Assembly: GCA_014529385.2 (NCBI GenBank)
Contig: CM043948.1
Coordinates: 24,422,451 to 24,486,450, forward strand
Reading direction: 5' to 3'
Length of the DNA stretch: 64,000 nt
Source: Adiantum capillus-veneris
Lineage: Eukaryota > Streptophyta > Polypodiopsida > Polypodiales > Pteridaceae
Position numbers and translations under genes: made by a program. The stretch's first letter is position 1, and every line of letters begins with the position of its first letter. Under the pieces are notes generated by a model that ran no database searches, was not told the DNA's origin, and saw nothing but the letters and a program-made list of their open reading frames with translations. This document shows, piece by piece, positions 13,428 through 23,937 of the stretch.

Positions 13428-15900
13428 CCGTTTTTTAACGGTATTTTCTACAATAGGTTTGTTTGGTAGACTTTCCTCCACCATAATTTCAACTGGTATA
13501 CTGGTTGTTTCTGGTTTGATGATGAAGACTGATTTGCATCCTTCCGGAAAATCACATATCGCGGAGGGACGTGGCTTTCCATTGGATAAGTATCATCTCT
13601 TGCGAGTTTTTGGGCTCGCATTCTCAAAGGATGGTGTATCCCCCATAGTTTGGCTTCCGATAGAAAGCATCATACCCTGTAGTACAATTTCTTAAACCAG
13701 ATGTTGTCTATTAGTGGTCTATGCTAGATGCTAGCTTCTAAAGAGTAGCTAGAGAAAACTCAGGCGGAAAGCAACATTTGCATAGTGATTACATGTAAAA
13801 TTGGAAAATCTACCCCCCAAGTGGATAGAATGAGAGCCTGAGAGGATAAAGAGAAAAAAATTAGAAGTGGAGCTTCATTTTGGGGTTATATAAAGGATAA
13901 GATACATATTACTTGTATTTTGCCAAAATTTTGGCAGAGTTCGGACACATGTTTCAAAAAGTAGACGAGCCCTCCTTTTGTAGGAGCTTCACATGAGGAT
14001 TTTGTTTTAAAAGATAAATCTAGAACTACCCAACCAAGTATGTACGCAGTTTTCAAGACACGGTTATGTCAGACTTTTATAATTTAGAAAGTCTTTCCTT
14101 TTGGCAAAATTTTTCCAGAGGTTTGTTTGTAATTAGACATGTTTTTCAAAATAAACTTGCCCTCCTCTCTGAGGAGCCTCACATGAGGATTTTCTTCAAT
14201 GTGCATACCAGTCAGCATACCATTTCCAAAATAACTTACTTTACAAGTTCTTAGTTCAAAAAAGTAAAGCAGACTTTCCTAAATGGTTTAAGACCAATAC
14301 TTAAAAGTAACTTTTGTTTACAAACTTATAATGTCTAGAAAGACTTGGAAAGAACTTATGCCAAATTCTAGTTGGACATCCTCTCTGTAGAGCGAAAGTC
14401 TACATGAGAGCTCGGGGTCGTCACTCATACGCTTTGTGTTGAGACTGTTTTGAATGATTTTTGATGTAAGGCTGCCAAAAAAGACCATACAAAATGCTAT
14501 TTCATGAGCAGATGTTTACCATTATGTGACATTCAGTAAACCAGTGTTCAAAAAATTCCTTTTAAGTACAACCTATTATCCATATTGCTAAGTTCTTCTC
14601 AAGAATAATCTTACTATCTTTCAGACTGTGTTTTATAACAAATAAAACCAAAACATGGTATATCAGACGCATGATCATGGATTTACCACCATATATGTTA
14701 CACCATCCTGACTACTTTTGCATAACTTCATTTCTCTTTTCCAACTAGAGTGTACTTTATCTTATTGCATGGAGAATTAAGAGCTAGTTTGGCATGTTTC
14801 TTGCCTATCATCTATGTATCCCGAGCCAGCGTCCATTGTCATGCATATGAGATATTCATTATAGTGTTCTGAACCATGCGGATTATATGGTTCCGGACCA
14901 TGTGGACAATGTTTATACCATGCGGATTTTTCTTTTCGAATATTGCCCCCTTCTTATGCCCTTATATACATACTCAACAAGTATACAATATGCTATGCAG
15001 AGCAAATATTTGTTCCCATTTTCTCCACATCAATTTACATAAATTTACATTCTATGTAAATGCAAAGAGGTTTTGGAAAAACAGAACAGAAAACCAGTAT
15101 CTGATTACCTATGATGAGTAGCACAACTCCTTTATGTATTACTGTGTCGTCACCTGAAGTTGCTAACGATCCCACTACTTGGATGCTTCAATGCCGTTTG
15201 TGCAATGGAGTAGTATGCTGCAAGTTGTATGTGCTTGTTTCTTTGCAGGTTAACGTTCTGTGTAGGAGATGAGCTAGGTAGCAATTTCCTTGCCTGTGTG
15301 TATGTTTTGAGAGGATACAACTACGTGCGTAGGTTAGATGAAAGCATTCGGGTATGAGAGTACAATTTTTAGCGCTCTGTATGGGCTATAGGTGGAGTTT
15401 CGGTATTGCAGCCTTGCATTTTTATTGTATCCCGCACCAGTTTCCCAATCGGTGTCTTCAATATTCCTATGCACTCTAGAGATTGAGTGTAAGGTGCCAG
15501 CTATTAGGCACTCCTTATCAGGCATGCACCTCACGGTACATTCCATTTTTCTCACTCCATGTTAAGTATTTACAGTAGTTGAGCCACCTTACTCAAGGTT
15601 CCATTTATTTTGGCCTTGGACTTCCAATGTGTACTAGACTAGAAAAGTGGATGTAACTTTAAGAATTGTTTTTTTCTAAAAAGGTATTGACCTAGATTTT
15701 ACATTATCTCGGTAAGGATACTCCGAGAGCGATATATAGATGGATAAAGACCAATATAGAGCTATACTGAGAAAAATTTCCTTTTAGGTTACTAGCTAGT
15801 GTTTGTAAGTCGCCTAAATATTTTCCAACGATGGATAGAGTGAGAAAAACATGGGGGTTTAAATAGGGAGATACCACCAAAGGTGTTCATTTAAAACTTC

Positions 15901-15985
<85 letters not shown>
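13428..15985. repeat. 2.56 kb direct repeat, copy 2
   Basis: Second copy of 8907-11603. In the minus orientation it leads straight into the RT pseudogene, so it would hold the 5' region and the first ~80 codons of that ORF. Here that stretch has an in-frame TGA where copy 1 has TGC (in the KRCYLSNG context). No other credible coding sequence. Confidence 0.85.
15903..15985. repeat. (AG)n microsatellite at the right end of copy 2
   Basis: 83 bp of AG dinucleotides, followed by ATAGAGAGCC. Confidence 0.95.
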
Positions 15986-15991
<6 letters not shown>

Positions 15992-16065
15992 GCCTTGGTT
16001 ATAAGTAAGTACATATATGGTTGGGCTCTTGGAGCACAACAAATATGTGCCCAAAAAAAACAAAT

Positions 16066-16317
16066 TGCATCGGTTAAGTGACGTATTTTACAGTATGTTG
16101 CTTAAACGATGCAAAAAAACGGTGATTATTTATGTTGCATAAGCAATGGCGGACGTTGCATAAGCAACATCATTTTTTGACGCTTAAAAAATGCTTTGGC
16201 ATCACTTTTATTGTTGCTTAAGCAACGGTTTTGTAACGACGCTGGTAGCAAGGTTACAGTTTTTATGGCTTATGCGATGCAAAAAAGTGTCCCTAGTACC
16301 AAAGCGTGCTAGTAATG
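16066..16317 (+). mobile_element. CACTA-like subterminal repeat remnant
   Basis: Palindromic words of the form GTTGCNTAAGCAAC recur at 16097, 16134, 16155 and 16213, with related GCTTATGCGATGC at 16268. The cluster ends with CTAGTAATG (16309-16317), one base from the CTAGTAGTG expected for a CACTA 3' end. Dense short inverted repeats next to the terminus are typical of the CACTA superfamily. The other terminus and a transposase are not visible. Confidence 0.4.
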
Positions 16318-17392
16318 TATCCAACATTGCAAAACCTTTAAACATTTTCAAATGAAAATTGAACATGGAATCATTATCAATTGATGTTTTATCAATCTAG
16401 TCTCTAATGGAGTGTGAGAAAAAGTCTCACTAGAACATCATGTAGTAAAAGCAGGCCATCTGTGTGAGTGAATATCTTTGTCAAAAGGGTGAACACTACT
16501 ATGCAAAGGATTGATAGATTGAGCTATCAATCTGGTCAGTGATAGTGTGTGAGGACAAAGCCTCTGCAACAACAACCTATTTATTAGTAGCTACCTTCTA
16601 GAGAAGCTAGAACAACATAGAGACAAAAAATCTTTTATCACCTACTATATGCAACATGCAATGATGAAAATAGAGGCAAAGCTTAAACTCATCACTCACT
16701 ATGTGTTGGCATATGTAGTTACGCGAGTGAGGCATGTAGACAATAGTGTAAAGAAGCATTCACATGGACACAAAAGAAGATGAAGAGCTTAACTCTTCAC
16801 TTTTCAATTATGTTAGTGTGTATACTCTATATACACAACGGTCTAGCTTTGTGTCTCTAATGTGTATAGCAAGCAAAAGCTACTATAAGAATTCACATTT
16901 TCTATCAAAATAGGAAGTGACATAAATTCTAACCCATCTCTAACGTGTGAAGATGAAACCTCTACATGCACAAGTGGGATTCTATCTACACTACCTATAG
17001 CATTAGGAAAAATGTGGACTCTCCTTGGGCCATATAGGATTAAGGTTAATTAGGCTCCAGTCAATAGGAAGAGAGCAATGTATATAAGTCTAGAACCTAA
17101 GAAAGTAGAGAGAATAATAGGGTTGTCCACTCATTTATTGCTTTGTATCCTAGAGGGAGGTGGATGGGTAAAAGAGGGAGGGGGGGAGTGGTGGGTCCAC
17201 AGATACGTTTTTGCAAAAACCCTAAAATTCCAAAAAAAATTAAAAAAAAATAAATTCAAAATATTCCATCCAAAACTCCCCCCAAACCTACCCTATGATC
17301 AAAAATTCATTTTCTCACTTTAGAACCTTTTTTCCAAGACTCCCTTCCTCCATAGCCCCTTTCCATAACACAAAGCTCTCACTCTCTCTCTA
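16318..17392. other. Intergenic sequence, nothing recognised
   Basis: AT-rich, with no coding frame, RNA gene or repeat I can support. It ends at the CT-rich leader of gene A. Confidence 0.5.
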
Positions 17393-17645
17393 AACTCTTA
17401 CACCTTCCTCCTTCTTCAAGCTCTCCATTGCAACTTTAAGTTCCCACTCTCTCTCTAAACTATCTCCCTCCTCCTTCCTCAAACTCTCCATTGCAACTTT
17501 AATCTCCCACACTCTCTCTAAACTCTGTCTCCCTCCTCCTTCCTCAAGCTCTCCATTGCAACTGTAAGCTCCCACTCTCTCTCTAAACTTTGTCTCCCTC
17601 CTCCTTCCCCAAGCTCTCCATTGCAATTTCAAGCTCCCACTTAAG
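17393..17645 (+). repeat. Four ~65-bp CT-rich tandem repeats in the gene A leader
   Basis: The word CTCTCCATTGCAA starts at 17421, 17484, 17549 and 17614 (steps of 63, 65 and 65 bp), each within a unit of the form CTCTCTCTAAACT, TCTCCCTCCTCC, caagCTCTCCATTG. The array stops a few bases before the gene A ATG and is probably in its 5' UTR or core promoter. The minus-strand ORF here is a reflection of the repeat. Confidence 0.85.
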
Positions 17646-17650
17646 CATCC

Positions 17651-19012
17651 ATGGCAAACAATGGTCAAAATAGACGTCCCAAACCCATCATTCAAAGTAT
17701 GGTTCTCCACAACTCGAAGAATGAGGAGCAGCAATGGGAACCTCAGGTTTTTCAAGAAGGTACGTGGGTTTACATGCAACCTTCCGCAATCGGTCCCCAT
17801 CGTGTTCGTGAAAGAACAAACGTTGATCTCCATTGGAAGGGAAGACTAATAGGCTTCAAGCAAGTAAGAGACAAGGGTACAGTGGCAATCGCTTTTCATG
17901 TTTTCATGTTTGGACACATGCGTCTACGAGGGATCACCAACCCAAGGGATTTTCCTTGTAATTGTATGTCCCTTGCACTTCAATGGTTTTGGTGGTAACA
18001 AAAAATTGGACTTTTTACATTTCACGGACTGTTTTGTCTCTATGTAGATGTTTTCCCTTCTAGCCTTGTGGAGGAGCAACCACTCTCGTGCCTTTCAGGC
18101 ACATTTACGGCCATGCATGCAAGTCTTGGGGATATGCTCTTCTCCAACACAACTTCATCAAACCTTGCACGACAAAGGGTGTTCTTCTACACCCACAAGT
18201 ACATTGTACCTACAGATGACGAAGGCTACGGAGAGCTACAACCTTTGGAGGCTACAACCTTGCGTAGCATGGAGTGGCCAAAGCTAGATGCATTCACTGT
18301 AATGTATTTGAAAGCCAAGATTGTAGCTGATGTGAGAGCATCATTAAAATTTGGAAAAGCCTCGCGTTCTGTTGGGCTTGGATGGTGTTGTCCTGCTCAT
18401 GTCTTTGCTAGCATCTTTGGATCTTTGCCTTTCCATCATACAAATACTATGTATGTTTGCAAAGATCTACAATACGATACATTGGAAGCCATCCTTGGCG
18501 AGAAGTGGGGGTATCTTGAAGGACTTCACAACGGAGATCGCTTTTGGTGTCAGGTTGGAAGTTTCGGCATTGCTATCCGTTTCATCAAGGTGCGCTCCAC
18601 CCTTTACGTGCGGTACTTCTATGAAAGATGGATATGCAAGCTTGGTGAATGGATTCCATTGCAATCCACCGATGCTACAATTGAGGTATTTGATATTGCA
18701 ATCAAATTGTCGAGTGGTGCCGTTGAAACCGTCCAAGTGAACAAGCATTGGACATTGGCCAATGTGCGGGAGCACTTAGTGATAATGGGTTTAGAGCATG
18801 GAGAAGATACAAAATTTTGCATCGGACGACGTAAGGTGAACGATTTTTCTCTCTTAATTATGTTATATTTATGTTCTTTTGATTATTCCCTGCTCTAAGT
18901 TGAGTATGCTATTTCTTTTTGTTTTTGCTAGATTGGTAGCCTCATGGAGAGCATGAATCAAATTGAAAAGGCATGGACGACGGAAGAGAATTTGATTTTA
19001 CCATTAGAGTAG
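17651..19012 (+). CDS. Gene A: unknown protein with a ubiquitin-like C-terminal domain
   Basis: Three exons are supported by GT-AG junctions that keep frame: 17651-17994, 18064-18835 and 18932-19012, giving 398 residues with no lesion. The start ATG follows the CT-rich leader. The N-terminal ~270 residues match no domain I recognise. The last ~100 residues (EVFDIAIKLSSGAVETVQVN, then WTLANVREHL and CIGRRK) have the beta-grasp look of a ubiquitin-like fold: strand-turn-strand, helix, then a short strand and a C-terminal tail EKAWTTEENL. There is no terminal Gly-Gly, so processing as a conjugated modifier is unlikely. It is the first of three plus-strand models in an island with histone-fold and transposase-like genes. 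Fold assignment is by eye and moderate. Confidence 0.6.
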
Positions 19013-19243
19013 TTATGTTTTGTACTTAAATTTCTTATAATATCACAATTGTAAGTTCAAGCAGATGGTTGTATCAAATTTTGGCAATGCACATTATCTT
19101 AAAGTCGTAGTGATGTGTTTTTAGAGTTAAATGATTGTAATTTAGTTTGTAAGTTTTTTATAACTTCTTGTTATTTGTGTTACTTTATGAAAATTGTTTA
19201 ATATTTTAATTTTTTTTTTTTTATTATTATTATTTTTGGGGGA

Positions 19244-19264
19244 GGGGGGGGGGGGGGGGGGGGG
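19244..19264. repeat. Poly(G) run of 21
   Basis: 21 consecutive G, just upstream of the gene B TATA box and after a T-rich stretch. Runs this long are prone to assembly error. Confidence 0.8.
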
Positions 19265-19269
19265 CGTGC

Positions 19270-19277
19270 TATATAAA
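19270..19277 (+). promoter_or_regulatory. TATA box of gene B
   Basis: TATATAAA followed by a CT- and CA-rich start region; the gene B ATG lies at 19373. Placement fits a plant core promoter with a leader of roughly 70 bases. Confidence 0.55.
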
Positions 19278-19372
19278 GCCTCCTAAACCCTACCATTTTC
19301 ACACTCTTTGCCTGTTCACACTCTCATTTGAGCTCCAGCACTCTTTGTATTCCTACCTTAAGAGCTAGCATT

Positions 19373-20872
19373 ATGGCATCCTCCTCCACCCCTCCCGAAG
19401 CCACGGCATTACAACGCTTCCAAGTGTTTTTACAAACAACCGAGTGGCAAGATCGTGACGATCTTCACAATTTCTTCACCCAATTCCCTGATGTGAACGC
19501 AACTATTCACCTAAACAGCCAATCTTTTCAGCCTATCTTGGAATTTTTTGAATTTTACATCGAAAAGTATACTGTACCAATTGTCGGACAAGGGGAATTG
19601 TGGATTCCATGAGATTTGCTTCGTTACATACACAAAGGAGATCGGCCTTTCACCCAGCAACTTCAACGATTTTGTGTAATTGTGGGTGAGGCAGGTCAGT
19701 ACATTGAAGATTCACGTTTGAAAAAGAAGAAGGTCGGCACCCAGTTTCTAAGTCGCTTGGCGACTTTTGTGTTTCTTCTTGCGGAGGAGCCTGAAAGATC
19801 TGAGGTGAGTTTGGCTCATTTGCGCCTTGGGGGTGTCTAGACTCAAGGACACAAAGGAGCTCATTACAGCGCCTGGGATGCAAGCAAAGAGGGCAATATT
19901 CTTGCCCTAACCTACCTAGGAGGTGTCATGGATGCCGCCAAATCCATGGGTGATGAGGATGCAGAAGCATCCTTTAAGCCCGTTGCAGATGCGCCGGAGG
20001 AGACATTAACTCCGGAGGTTTTTTTTGAACACCTCTCCCCAATTGTGATAAATGGGGAGGAATATTTGTTTTTACATGATCTTGAAAAGACTTTTGACAT
20101 CCGCATGGATGAGTGTCTGTCCATCCTCTGTGCCACTGTAGAGTCCTCTGCCATTGACCCCTCTTCCGATCCTTTGGATCGAAGCCTCCTTCCCCTTGGA
20201 GAGAGTGTAGTAGATACAGTGGAGTTGGCAATGGTGGCGGTGACAGATGCACCGCACTCATCTGTGTCGGAGGATGAGTTTGTAGCTACACGTGCATTGC
20301 TTGAAGCCCAATGCACTCCTATGACTATTCATATAGATGAACTTGAGAGTGTCGCTATGGCTCCCAATTCATCTATTTCTATTGACAGCAAAGGCATAAA
20401 CGATGAGGACAACGAAAAACAAGAGGTATTAATTAATTTTTGTTTTGTGATTACGTTAATTTTCATTGTTGCATTCTAAAATCTTATTTACCTATTGATT
20501 TCTTTGTAGAATGTTGTGGAGCTGGATGAGCATGCCGGTCGGGGAGGAGATGGTAGGCGCCAAGCTTTTGGATGGCAGTCGTCTCTTGCGCATTACCTTG
20601 GCAAGCTCCCCCCGGACGGTGTCAGGAGTTTTTTGGAGCAAGATATTGCGCATATGTACATACCCATGCATGGTGCATCGAATAAAGGATTGACCATTTT
20701 CCAGAGTCAGGTGGTTATGTGGGGCCCACATGTGTACAGGTCGGACAGCATGTACATAGTGCATCGATTTTCCCTATTACTAGTACCAGTGTGTTTTTTC
20801 TACAATAATGAGGAGCTGGTAGCGCGTAAGACTTCTCGAAGAAGCTATCTGCGGGCCGACGACATGAGGTAA
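19373..20872 (+). pseudogene. Gene B: unknown protein, two in-frame stops
   Basis: One plus-strand frame can be followed from ATG 19373 through a TGA (19610-19612) and a TAG (19838-19840) without a shift to 20425. A GT-AG intron follows (20426-20509), then a second exon to TAA 20870-20872, or a GTAAGC donor at 20868. Sequence on both sides of each stop looks like one continuous protein of about 470 residues: an acidic middle region (about 19970-20425) and a C-terminal part with GWQSSLAHYLGKLPPDGV. In-frame sequence that still looks protein-like continues to about 21057 with more stops. No domain recognised. Clean in-frame stops suggest recent decay; programmed readthrough or recoding is a less likely alternative. 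Confidence 0.5.
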
Positions 20873-21743
20873 GCAGGTGCGTCAGATGGCATCTAGTGGC
20901 GTCAGGAGGCCGAACGGGGTCAGTACTTGCACGCGGAGAAGTACGGACACGACGTGGGTGTTTTCTTGTGATACTTATGCAAAAAGGTCATCATGAGGAC
21001 CATATTTTGGGGCCACTTCACGTGGTGGCGAGACGCATTATTGGAAAAAGCTGAGTGACAGGTGTGCGTATGGATGCAAAAAGGTGACAACTATGCACTG
21101 CGAGGTCAGTTTTTGGCCTGTTCGGGGTCTGTTTGAGGTCATCTAAAAGGCCAAGGGTGACCAAGTAATAAAGCTAAGTTTGAGAACTGAAAAAACAGAG
21201 AGAAGACCAGAAAAAACGTGGAGAAGAGAGGAGGAACAGCCGCACGTATGTTTTTGGGTTTTTTGGAGCCTGTTTTGGCCGTAAACTGCTCATCCGAGGT
21301 CGGATTTGAGCACTTTGACATTGTAGACTGGGGTTTTGGGCCGTTCCGGACGCGATGGCGCTGTCCATTTTGCCAAATTCCTCCCTATTTTTCTGCTTTT
21401 TTGGCTGTGTAAGTTTCTCCTATGAATGAAGCTTCTTCTCCAATTTGTGATTGTATCTGGCATATTTTACCCATATTGTTTGAGCTGTTTGCCCCATTGG
21501 TGTTGGCCCAAGCTCATTTGTATCTAGACATCAAAAATTCTCCTCTTTTGAGCTGAGTTTTGTGTGTGTGTGTGTGTGTGTGTATCTCTCGGTGTGGAGT
21601 GTGCAAGTGGATAATCTCTCTCCTCTCACTCCATAGGTGTGTTCCCTGTCTCGGCCAGGTGTGTTATGTAAGACGAGTGGTGCCGCATAGTGTGTGTGTG
21701 TATCTTCCCAAGAGTGTGTGTCGGGTTGTTATAGAGGCGCTCT

Positions 21744-22091
21744 GTGTGTTTCCATCCCGCTCACAACGGCTTTGCGATAATCCACAAGGAGTACACTCCT
21801 TGTGGTCAATTTTGGGCGTTAGTGATGAAAGCAATGAGCCGCATCCTATGCCTGTCAACCATATCTCAAGCCTCCCAAGTTATATATCTTGTAAATAAAT
21901 CTCTGGCCAGTGCTGCATTTGAGACACACATTCGTGGTCATGTGCTTTGTAACGTGGCCTTAAGCCAAGCTGTAGGTCTAAGCAATGTGGAACAAATTGC
22001 TTGGGATGTGCTGCACAAGCAGCTTCCCTGCGCCCAAGAGCGCCGAGAAAACATTGCTCGCCATATCTTAGATGGCTCAAGCACTCAATAG
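21744..22091 (+). CDS. Gene C: terminal exon of an unknown protein (partial model)
   Basis: An open frame ending at TAG 22089-22091. Its last ~90 residues (after about 21800) look protein-like, with alternating hydrophobic and charged helices (SLASAAFETHIRGHVLCNVA, WDVLHKQLPC). The true 5' boundary is unclear: an AG acceptor lies just before GAGTACACTCC near 21789, and upstream 21100-21743 includes a possible exon ending at a GTAAGT donor near 21410 and a (GT)n run at 21560. No domain recognised. Confidence 0.35.
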   Translation: MCFHPAHNGFAIIHKEYTPCGQFWALVMKAMSRILCLSTISQASQVIYLVNKSLASAAFETHIRGHVLCNVALSQAVGLSNVEQIAWDVLHKQLPCAQERRENIARHILDGSSTQ

Positions 22092-22336
22092 CTGCATAAA
22101 TCTTGTAATTAACTCCTTCAAATATATAATGAGATATATCACATCTTTATACTTTGTTATTTCAAAATTCGAATGGGAATTGATTTTAACTGGTACTTTT
22201 CAACTTCTGTATTGAGTTTATGGTACGATAGACAGTACGTGATTGGTTCTATCTTGTGATACGATTGTGCAATTCTCTGAATCAAAATATAGAGTTTTTT
22301 TATATAAATAACATAAAAAAAGCATAATATCATAAA

Positions 22337-22503
22337 ATTCTTATAATTTTAGCCTAAAAAAGGTTTAAAAAGGCTGTCTAGAGGCCTGCCGCAAAGGCGC
22401 GCGAGAAAGCAAAAGTAACTTCTACTTTTGCCTTCTCGCGCGCCTTTGTGGCAGGTCTCTAGACAGCCTTTTTAAACTTTTTTTAGGCTAATATTATAAG
22501 AAT
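22337..22503. repeat. 167-bp near-perfect hairpin between convergent genes
   Basis: Arms of about 81 bases start ATTCTTATAAT on both strands and pair through TTAGCCTAAAAAA, GGCTGTCTAGAG, GGCGCGCGAGAA to GCAAAAGTA, with a 5-base loop ACTTC. Only a handful of mismatches and small gaps are seen. It lies between the stop of gene C (22091) and the stop of gene D (22688). It could be a foldback MITE, a small-RNA precursor or a shared 3' end structure. No target duplication was found. Confidence 0.9.
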
Positions 22504-22561
22504 ACAACGCCTTTTTTGGTTATTCAATCAACCACACTTGGTTGACAGCTCTTCTATCCAC

Positions 22562-22562
22562 A

Positions 22563-22588
<26 letters not shown>
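22562..22588. repeat. (CT)n microsatellite, ~27 bp
   Basis: Short CT run downstream of the gene D stop. Confidence 0.9.
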
Positions 22589-22593
<5 letters not shown>

Positions 22594-22687
22594 AGTTTTA
22601 CTTATATCACTTAAAACACAAATGTACACGACTCGTTATATTTGAGAAATCCATCTTTACATTGGAAAAATTGCATAAAAGTCAAAT

Positions 22688-23410
22688 TCAATCTCTTTCT
22701 CCTCCGATTCGACGCGCAAGAGCTAAATCCTTGGGCATTATTGTCACCCGTTTTGCATGAATAGCACACAAGTTGGTGTCTTCAAAAATAGAAATTAGAT
22801 GATATTCTGCCGCTTCTTGCAGAGCTTCTATGGCGATACCTTGAACTCGAAATGCCATTCGATAACTTTGCTTGATCTCTTTCACCAAACGTGCGAATGG
22901 TGCCTTGCGGATGAGAAGGTCTGAAGTTTTTTGATAGTGACGAATCTCTTGCAATGCCTTTGGAATGCGTCGCTCCACAGCAGGAGCCCGTTGTTGAGGG
23001 ATGGTAGGATCTGGGACATGGGCCTTGCGAGGGCGAACCTTGAAAAACTTTTTCTTTTTACGAGAGGGCTTGCGAGGAGGAGCTTGCGCATCTTCAAGGC
23101 CACCATGTTCTCTGACTGGCTCTTCAACTCCACCCTGCGCTCCAACTGGCTCGTCTGCTACATCCTCAAAATCCTCTTCATTTAGTAACCGATGATCACC
23201 TCTAGGCTGATCTGACGGCAGAGCGCCGAAGTCACGTGGCAATGTCTTCCCAGCCGGAACTCGATGATTGCTTGGGATCTCCTGTCCGCTCCATGGTGGG
23301 CTTTGTGCTTCGTTGTCCGTTTCGGTTTCTGTGTCTGATGTCACTACCCGTTTCTTCTTGCGTGAAGGTTGTCCATCTTGTTGCTCTTCACCTGACCATT
23401 CTCTCTCCAT
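22688..23410 (-). CDS. Gene D: histone-H3-fold protein with a long novel N-terminal tail
   Basis: A single-exon, lesion-free 240-residue ORF from ATG 23410. Residues ~148-240 are a histone H3 fold: helix N/1 [18 protein letters not shown], helix 2 [14 protein letters not shown], then [20 protein letters not shown], which equals canonical H3, and a final ARRIGGERD (H3: ARRIRGERA). Loop 1 has canonical H3 length, unlike CENH3/CENP-A, where it is extended. The first ~147 residues show no H3 tail (no [10 protein letters not shown], no K4/K9/K27 context). They hold two lysine-rich patches (SRKKKR near 16-21, [14 protein letters not shown] near 116-129) that could be nuclear signals, around an acidic middle. 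A TATA-like box lies at 23581-23588. It may be a divergent host H3 variant, a retrocopy, or cargo of a mobile element. Confidence 0.8.
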   Translation of the reverse strand: MEREWSGEEQQDGQPSRKKKRVVTSDTETETDNEAQSPPWSGQEIPSNHRVPAGKTLPRDFGALPSDQPRGDHRLLNEEDFEDVADEPVGAQGGVEEPVREHGGLEDAQAPPRKPSRKKKKFFKVRPRKAHVPDPTIPQQRAPAVERRIPKALQEIRHYQKTSDLLIRKAPFARLVKEIKQSYRMAFRVQGIAIEALQEAAEYHLISIFEDTNLCAIHAKRVTIMPKDLALARRIGGERD

Positions 23411-23580
23411 CTCTTCTAAGAGCTCTTGTTCGTGTATCCAAGGTGGTTTTTGAGCACTTGGACGGTTAAGTGAGGGTGAGCAAAAAAAGTTTGATCTTTT
23501 CTTGCTGTTTGCTTTGTGCGTGCAATGGTGTAAGAAAGGGCAAGATTGAAAATGAGACTCCCTCTTCTCTAAAATCCCTC

Positions 23581-23588
23581 TATTTAAA
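23581..23588 (-). promoter_or_regulatory. TATA-like box of gene D
   Basis: TTTAAATA on the minus strand about 170 bases upstream of the gene D ATG, followed by a GA-rich leader. Confidence 0.4.
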
Positions 23589-23937
23589 AAAAAAAAGTCT
23601 CTTCACACTTGACCAGGCCACTTAAAAAAACTCTTAATATCATCAAAATATAAAAAACAAAAAATGGATAAATGGAGAAGTATTATATGCAACTCAACAA
23701 AGACATCTACAAACATAGACATTACATTGCATAGCATCATTTGTTTTACATGTTGGGTAACCAACGTTTTCCCACTCTATGGCGATTTTCATGCCACCTA
23801 GCATGATTAAGGGGTCCGGTGGAGTTTCTCCATTTCTCTTTAGCAGTAAGTCGAGATTGTCTCCTAACCTCCTTGGAAAGACTTGACATTCGCGCTCGCT
23901 CTATGGCATGACATCTCCCCAAAGAACAATGAAAGAA

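Noticed and set aside
19804-19839. A 36-bp intron removing the TAG in gene B
   Set aside because: Too short for a plant intron; the frame is continuous across it, so a stop mutation is simpler.
22688-23410. Calling gene D a CENH3/CENP-A
   Set aside because: Loop 1 has canonical H3 length and the C-terminus follows H3 (TIMPKD, ARRI); CENH3 hallmarks are not seen.
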